Origin: an uncultured Victivallales bacterium
GTDB lineage: Bacteria > Verrucomicrobiota > Lentisphaeria > Victivallales > UBA1829
Assembly (NCBI GenBank): GCA_944390735.1
Contig: CALXRL010000007.1
Coordinates: 1 to 64,000 of the forward strand
DNA: 64,000 nucleotides
Reading direction: 5' to 3'
Part shown: positions 61,878-64,000 of the stretch, one piece after another
How positions within the stretch are numbered: the first letter of the stretch is position 1
How the letters are laid out: each line of letters starts with the position of its first letter
Translations under genes and position numbers: made by a program
Notes under the pieces: generated by a model
Told to the model about the DNA's origin: nothing
The model's database searches: none
Seen by the model: the letters and a program-made list of their open reading frames with translations, nothing else

Positions 61878-63269
61878 TTAAGATAACGGCGCGTCCCGAA
61901 AAGTCAAGGGGGATTCCGGATGAATTTGACGTTTCCGGAGTGTGCGCATCACCAGCAGATAATCGATCCAGAGCATCAGCGTTGCGCCGACCCAGGCAAG
62001 CGGATTGGAAAGGCAGACCCCGAGATATCCGAGATATCTGGCCAGAAGCAGAGCTCCGACAATGCGCAGCACCAGTTCCGCCGCCCCCGCCATCATCGGA
62101 ATAAAGGAGTGCCCCATTCCCTGCAGCACGTTCCGGTAGATCAGCAGCATTCCCAGAATGATGTAGCAGCTCGCCGACGTGTTCAGGAAGATCTGCGACC
62201 CGTGCACAATCTCCTCCAGCGTCTCCGGATGTTCCGTTTTCAGGAAGAGCCGGGTCAGCGGCGAGGCAAAGAAAATCAGGAAGGCGCCCATGCCGATGCT
62301 GAACAGAATGGAGATCGCCGAACATTTCCAGACCCCTTTCCGGATGCGTTCCAGATTTCCCGCTCCGTAGTTCTGCGCGGTGAATGTCGCCATCGCAATG
62401 CTGAACGAGAACAGCGGCTGGATCGCAATCTGTTCGATTTTCGACGCCACCGTATAGGCGGCAATTGAGACGGATCCGAAGGAGTTCAGCACGGTCTGCA
62501 GAATCACAACCCCCACCGCCGTGATGGAAAACTGGAGCGCCATCGGCACCGAGATCCGGAGATGTTCCAGACAGAACGGCAGATCCAGTTTCCAGTCGCT
62601 TCGTTTGAGTTTCAGAATCGGGAATTTCCGGCTGACATAGAAGAGACAGAGAAATCCGGAAACCGCCTGCGAAATGACGGTCGCCCATCCCGCTCCCGCC
62701 ACCCCGCTCTGGAAATAGAGAATGAAGAGGTAGTCCAGAGCCACGTTGAGAAGGGAGGCCACGATCAGAAATACCAGCGGCGTGACGCTGTCCCCCAGGG
62801 CTCGGATGATGCTGGAGATCATGCCGTAAAAGACGATGGTCCATGTTCCGGCGAAAATCACCACCAGATAGCGGTAGGAATTTTCAATGATGTTGTCCGG
62901 CGTGTTCATCCATTCGAGCATCGGCCGGCAGAGCAGCACGCAGAGCACGGTCATGAATACCGTGATGATGGTGCACAGAATGGTCGAGGTCGTCACCGAG
63001 CGCCGGACGCCGTCGAAATCCCCCGCGCCGAAGCGCTGCGCCGTGATGACCGCCAGACCGTTTGTGAGCCCGAAAAAGAATCCGAAAACCAGAAACATGA
63101 CCGCTCCGGTGGTGCCGACCGCCGCCAGAGCCTCGTCTCCGAGGGTCCGTCCGACGATTGCCGTATCCGCCATGTTGTAGCACTGCTGGAAGATGTTGCC
63201 GATCAGCAGGGGAATGGAAAACTGAAGCAGCAGTTTTGTGGGATTCCCCACGGTCATGTCCTTAATCAT
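61878..63269 (-). CDS. MATE-family multidrug/sodium exporter
   Basis: 463 aa, 12 membrane segments of the MATE family (cation-driven export of drugs or metabolites across the inner membrane). N-terminal QFSIPLLIGNIFQQCYNMADTAIVGR and ALAAVGTTGAVMFLVFGFFFGL (quoted in part: FQQCYNMADTAIVG, AAVGTTG) are family hallmarks; the second half repeats the pattern (AAYTVASKIEQIA). The substrate is unknown. Its ATG overlaps the HAD phosphatase stop by 4 bases, so both genes are co-transcribed. Confidence 0.92.
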   Translation of the reverse strand: MIKDMTVGNPTKLLLQFSIPLLIGNIFQQCYNMADTAIVGRTLGDEALAAVGTTGAVMFLVFGFFFGLTNGLAVITAQRFGAGDFDGVRRSVTTSTILCTIITVFMTVLCVLLCRPMLEWMNTPDNIIENSYRYLVVIFAGTWTIVFYGMISSIIRALGDSVTPLVFLIVASLLNVALDYLFILYFQSGVAGAGWATVISQAVSGFLCLFYVSRKFPILKLKRSDWKLDLPFCLEHLRISVPMALQFSITAVGVVILQTVLNSFGSVSIAAYTVASKIEQIAIQPLFSFSIAMATFTAQNYGAGNLERIRKGVWKCSAISILFSIGMGAFLIFFASPLTRLFLKTEHPETLEEIVHGSQIFLNTSASCYIILGMLLIYRNVLQGMGHSFIPMMAGAAELVLRIVGALLLARYLGYLGVCLSNPLAWVGATLMLWIDYLLVMRTLRKRQIHPESPLTFRDAPLS

Positions 63270-64000
63270 GCGGTTGCCTCCGGAAGAATCAGGGCGCGAA
63301 AGCGCCGGATGGCGTTCAGAACGCCGTTGTCATCGTTGGATTCCGTTTGATACGCACAGAGTTTTTTCAGATCCGGATGTGCGTTTTCCATCGCGAAACT
63401 GTACCGGCAGGAGTGCATCATGCCGGCATCGTTGAGATAGTCGCCGAACGCCATGGTCTCCTCCGGGGAGATGCGCAGACGGGTCTGAAGAACGCGAAGT
63501 GCGGTTCCCTTGTCGGTCCCGTGGCTCATGAGATCCACCCACATCCGTCCGGAGAGAACGACATTGAAGCGGTCGGAGAAGCGTTTCATTTCCGGCAGCG
63601 TCCTCTGTTCGGCGTTTTCCGCATCGAACGCGGCCAGCTTGCAGATGTGATCGGATTTCGCTCCGTCAAGAACGTCCGGAAGCACTTCCAGTTTCTGATA
63701 GTAGAGTTTCACGTTCCGGACAAAGAACTCCTCCGTGTTCTCAATGTACGCCGATCGGAGTCCGCAGACCACCGGATGAACGCCCCGGATGCCGCGGATC
63801 GCTTCGATCGTTTCCGGAAGAAGCGACGGATCCAGTTCGCGGAAAAAAAGCGGCTGTTCATTTTCAAAGATGGCTGCGCCGTTTTCCGAAAGGAAAAAGA
63901 GGTCTTCCGCCTCCTCCCGCGAAAAATAGGCTCGCAGATTATAATACTGTCTTCCGCTGGCGATGGCAAGCCGGATCCGGTTGGCCTTCAGCTCCCGCAG
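63266..64000 (-). CDS. Cof-type HAD-IIB phosphatase, 5' end beyond the window
   Basis: 244 residues are visible in one unbroken frame that runs to the window edge; the start and the catalytic DxDxT motif lie outside. Motif II is SGR in LAIASGRQYYNLR near the visible N-terminus, motif III is the Lys of DKGTALRVL, and motif IV is GDYLNDAGMM. Members dephosphorylate sugar phosphates, FMN or phosphorylated cofactors. It overlaps the MATE gene by 4 bases. A shorter frame opening at a GTG at 63772 is only the 3' half of this gene. Confidence 0.9.
   Translation of the reverse strand: MRELKANRIRLAIASGRQYYNLRAYFSREEAEDLFFLSENGAAIFENEQPLFFRELDPSLLPETIEAIRGIRGVHPVVCGLRSAYIENTEEFFVRNVKLYYQKLEVLPDVLDGAKSDHICKLAAFDAENAEQRTLPEMKRFSDRFNVVLSGRMWVDLMSHGTDKGTALRVLQTRLRISPEETMAFGDYLNDAGMMHSCRYSFAMENAHPDLKKLCAYQTESNDDNGVLNAIRRFRALILPEATA

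Noticed and set aside
61816..62844. Long N-terminal extension of the RAM-domain frame
   Set aside because: It overlaps the MATE exporter gene in a different frame and has no domain; the ATG at 61815 gives the exact RAM length.
63709..63969. Frameshifted HAD phosphatase suggested by two separate frames
   Set aside because: Translating from the window edge gives one continuous frame (LAIASGRQYY to GDYLNDAGMM) to the stop at 63266; the other frame is a shadow.

Overview
The window reads as a chromosomal segment of a free-living, glycan-degrading bacterium of the Lentisphaerota/PVC type (Victivallis-like). This is inferred from three things seen in the sequence. There are two short proteins with the prepilin signal [16 protein letters not shown] followed by an [12 protein letters not shown] helix and a DGHA motif near the C-terminus, a type amplified in that phylum. 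There is a high density of secreted polysaccharide-active proteins. The base composition is GC-rich with C/G-ending codons. No rRNA, tRNA, CRISPR array, integrase or intact insertion sequence was found.

Layout. 0-0.45 kb is non-coding and rich in hairpins. 0.45-11.3 kb holds bioB, a GH127-type beta-L-arabinofuranosidase, a four-gene operon (FadR-type regulator, BNR/sialidase-fold protein, APH-fold kinase, HpcH aldolase), two AraC regulators with decayed 3' copies of one of them, and a GH36 alpha-galactosidase-like enzyme. 11.3-22.3 kb is mostly housekeeping: murD, ychF, murJ, a nitroreductase, agmatine-to-putrescine genes aguA/aguB, a PfkB sugar kinase, a flavodoxin, a small secreted protein and an esterase.

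22.3-51.1 kb is the accessory carbohydrate region. Operon 1 (27.9 to 22.35 kb, minus strand) is GntR/periplasmic-binding-protein-type regulator, pseudopilin, GH71-like enzyme, beta-helix protein. Then follow a beta-propeller protein with a divergent AraC regulator, a deacetylase-GH95 fucosidase pair, an SGNH esterase and an uncharacterised 554-aa protein. Operon 2 (49.87 to 38.4 kb, minus strand) is regulator, pseudopilin, 1316-aa propeller protein, secreted SGNH hydrolase, 1302-aa propeller protein. It has a near-consensus promoter and a strong terminator. A third regulator of the same class diverges from it. Both operons begin with the same regulator-pseudopilin pair, overlapping by 4-7 bases, under a TTGACA-N17-TATAAT promoter with symmetric repeats around the -10. 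This repeated architecture is the best candidate here for an under-described system.

51.2-64 kb returns to core functions: an LprI-like protein, purA, rodA, ygiQ, a four-repeat protein, a degenerate ADP-ribosylglycohydrolase homologue behind a long leader, a Sel1-repeat protein, a stand-alone RAM (Lrp/AsnC ligand-binding) domain, a MATE exporter and a HAD phosphatase cut by the window edge. The genes together suggest local sensing of plant or host glycans (arabinosides, fucosides, alpha-galactosides, acetylated polymers), with a separate regulator per locus and secreted or surface-bound degradation.
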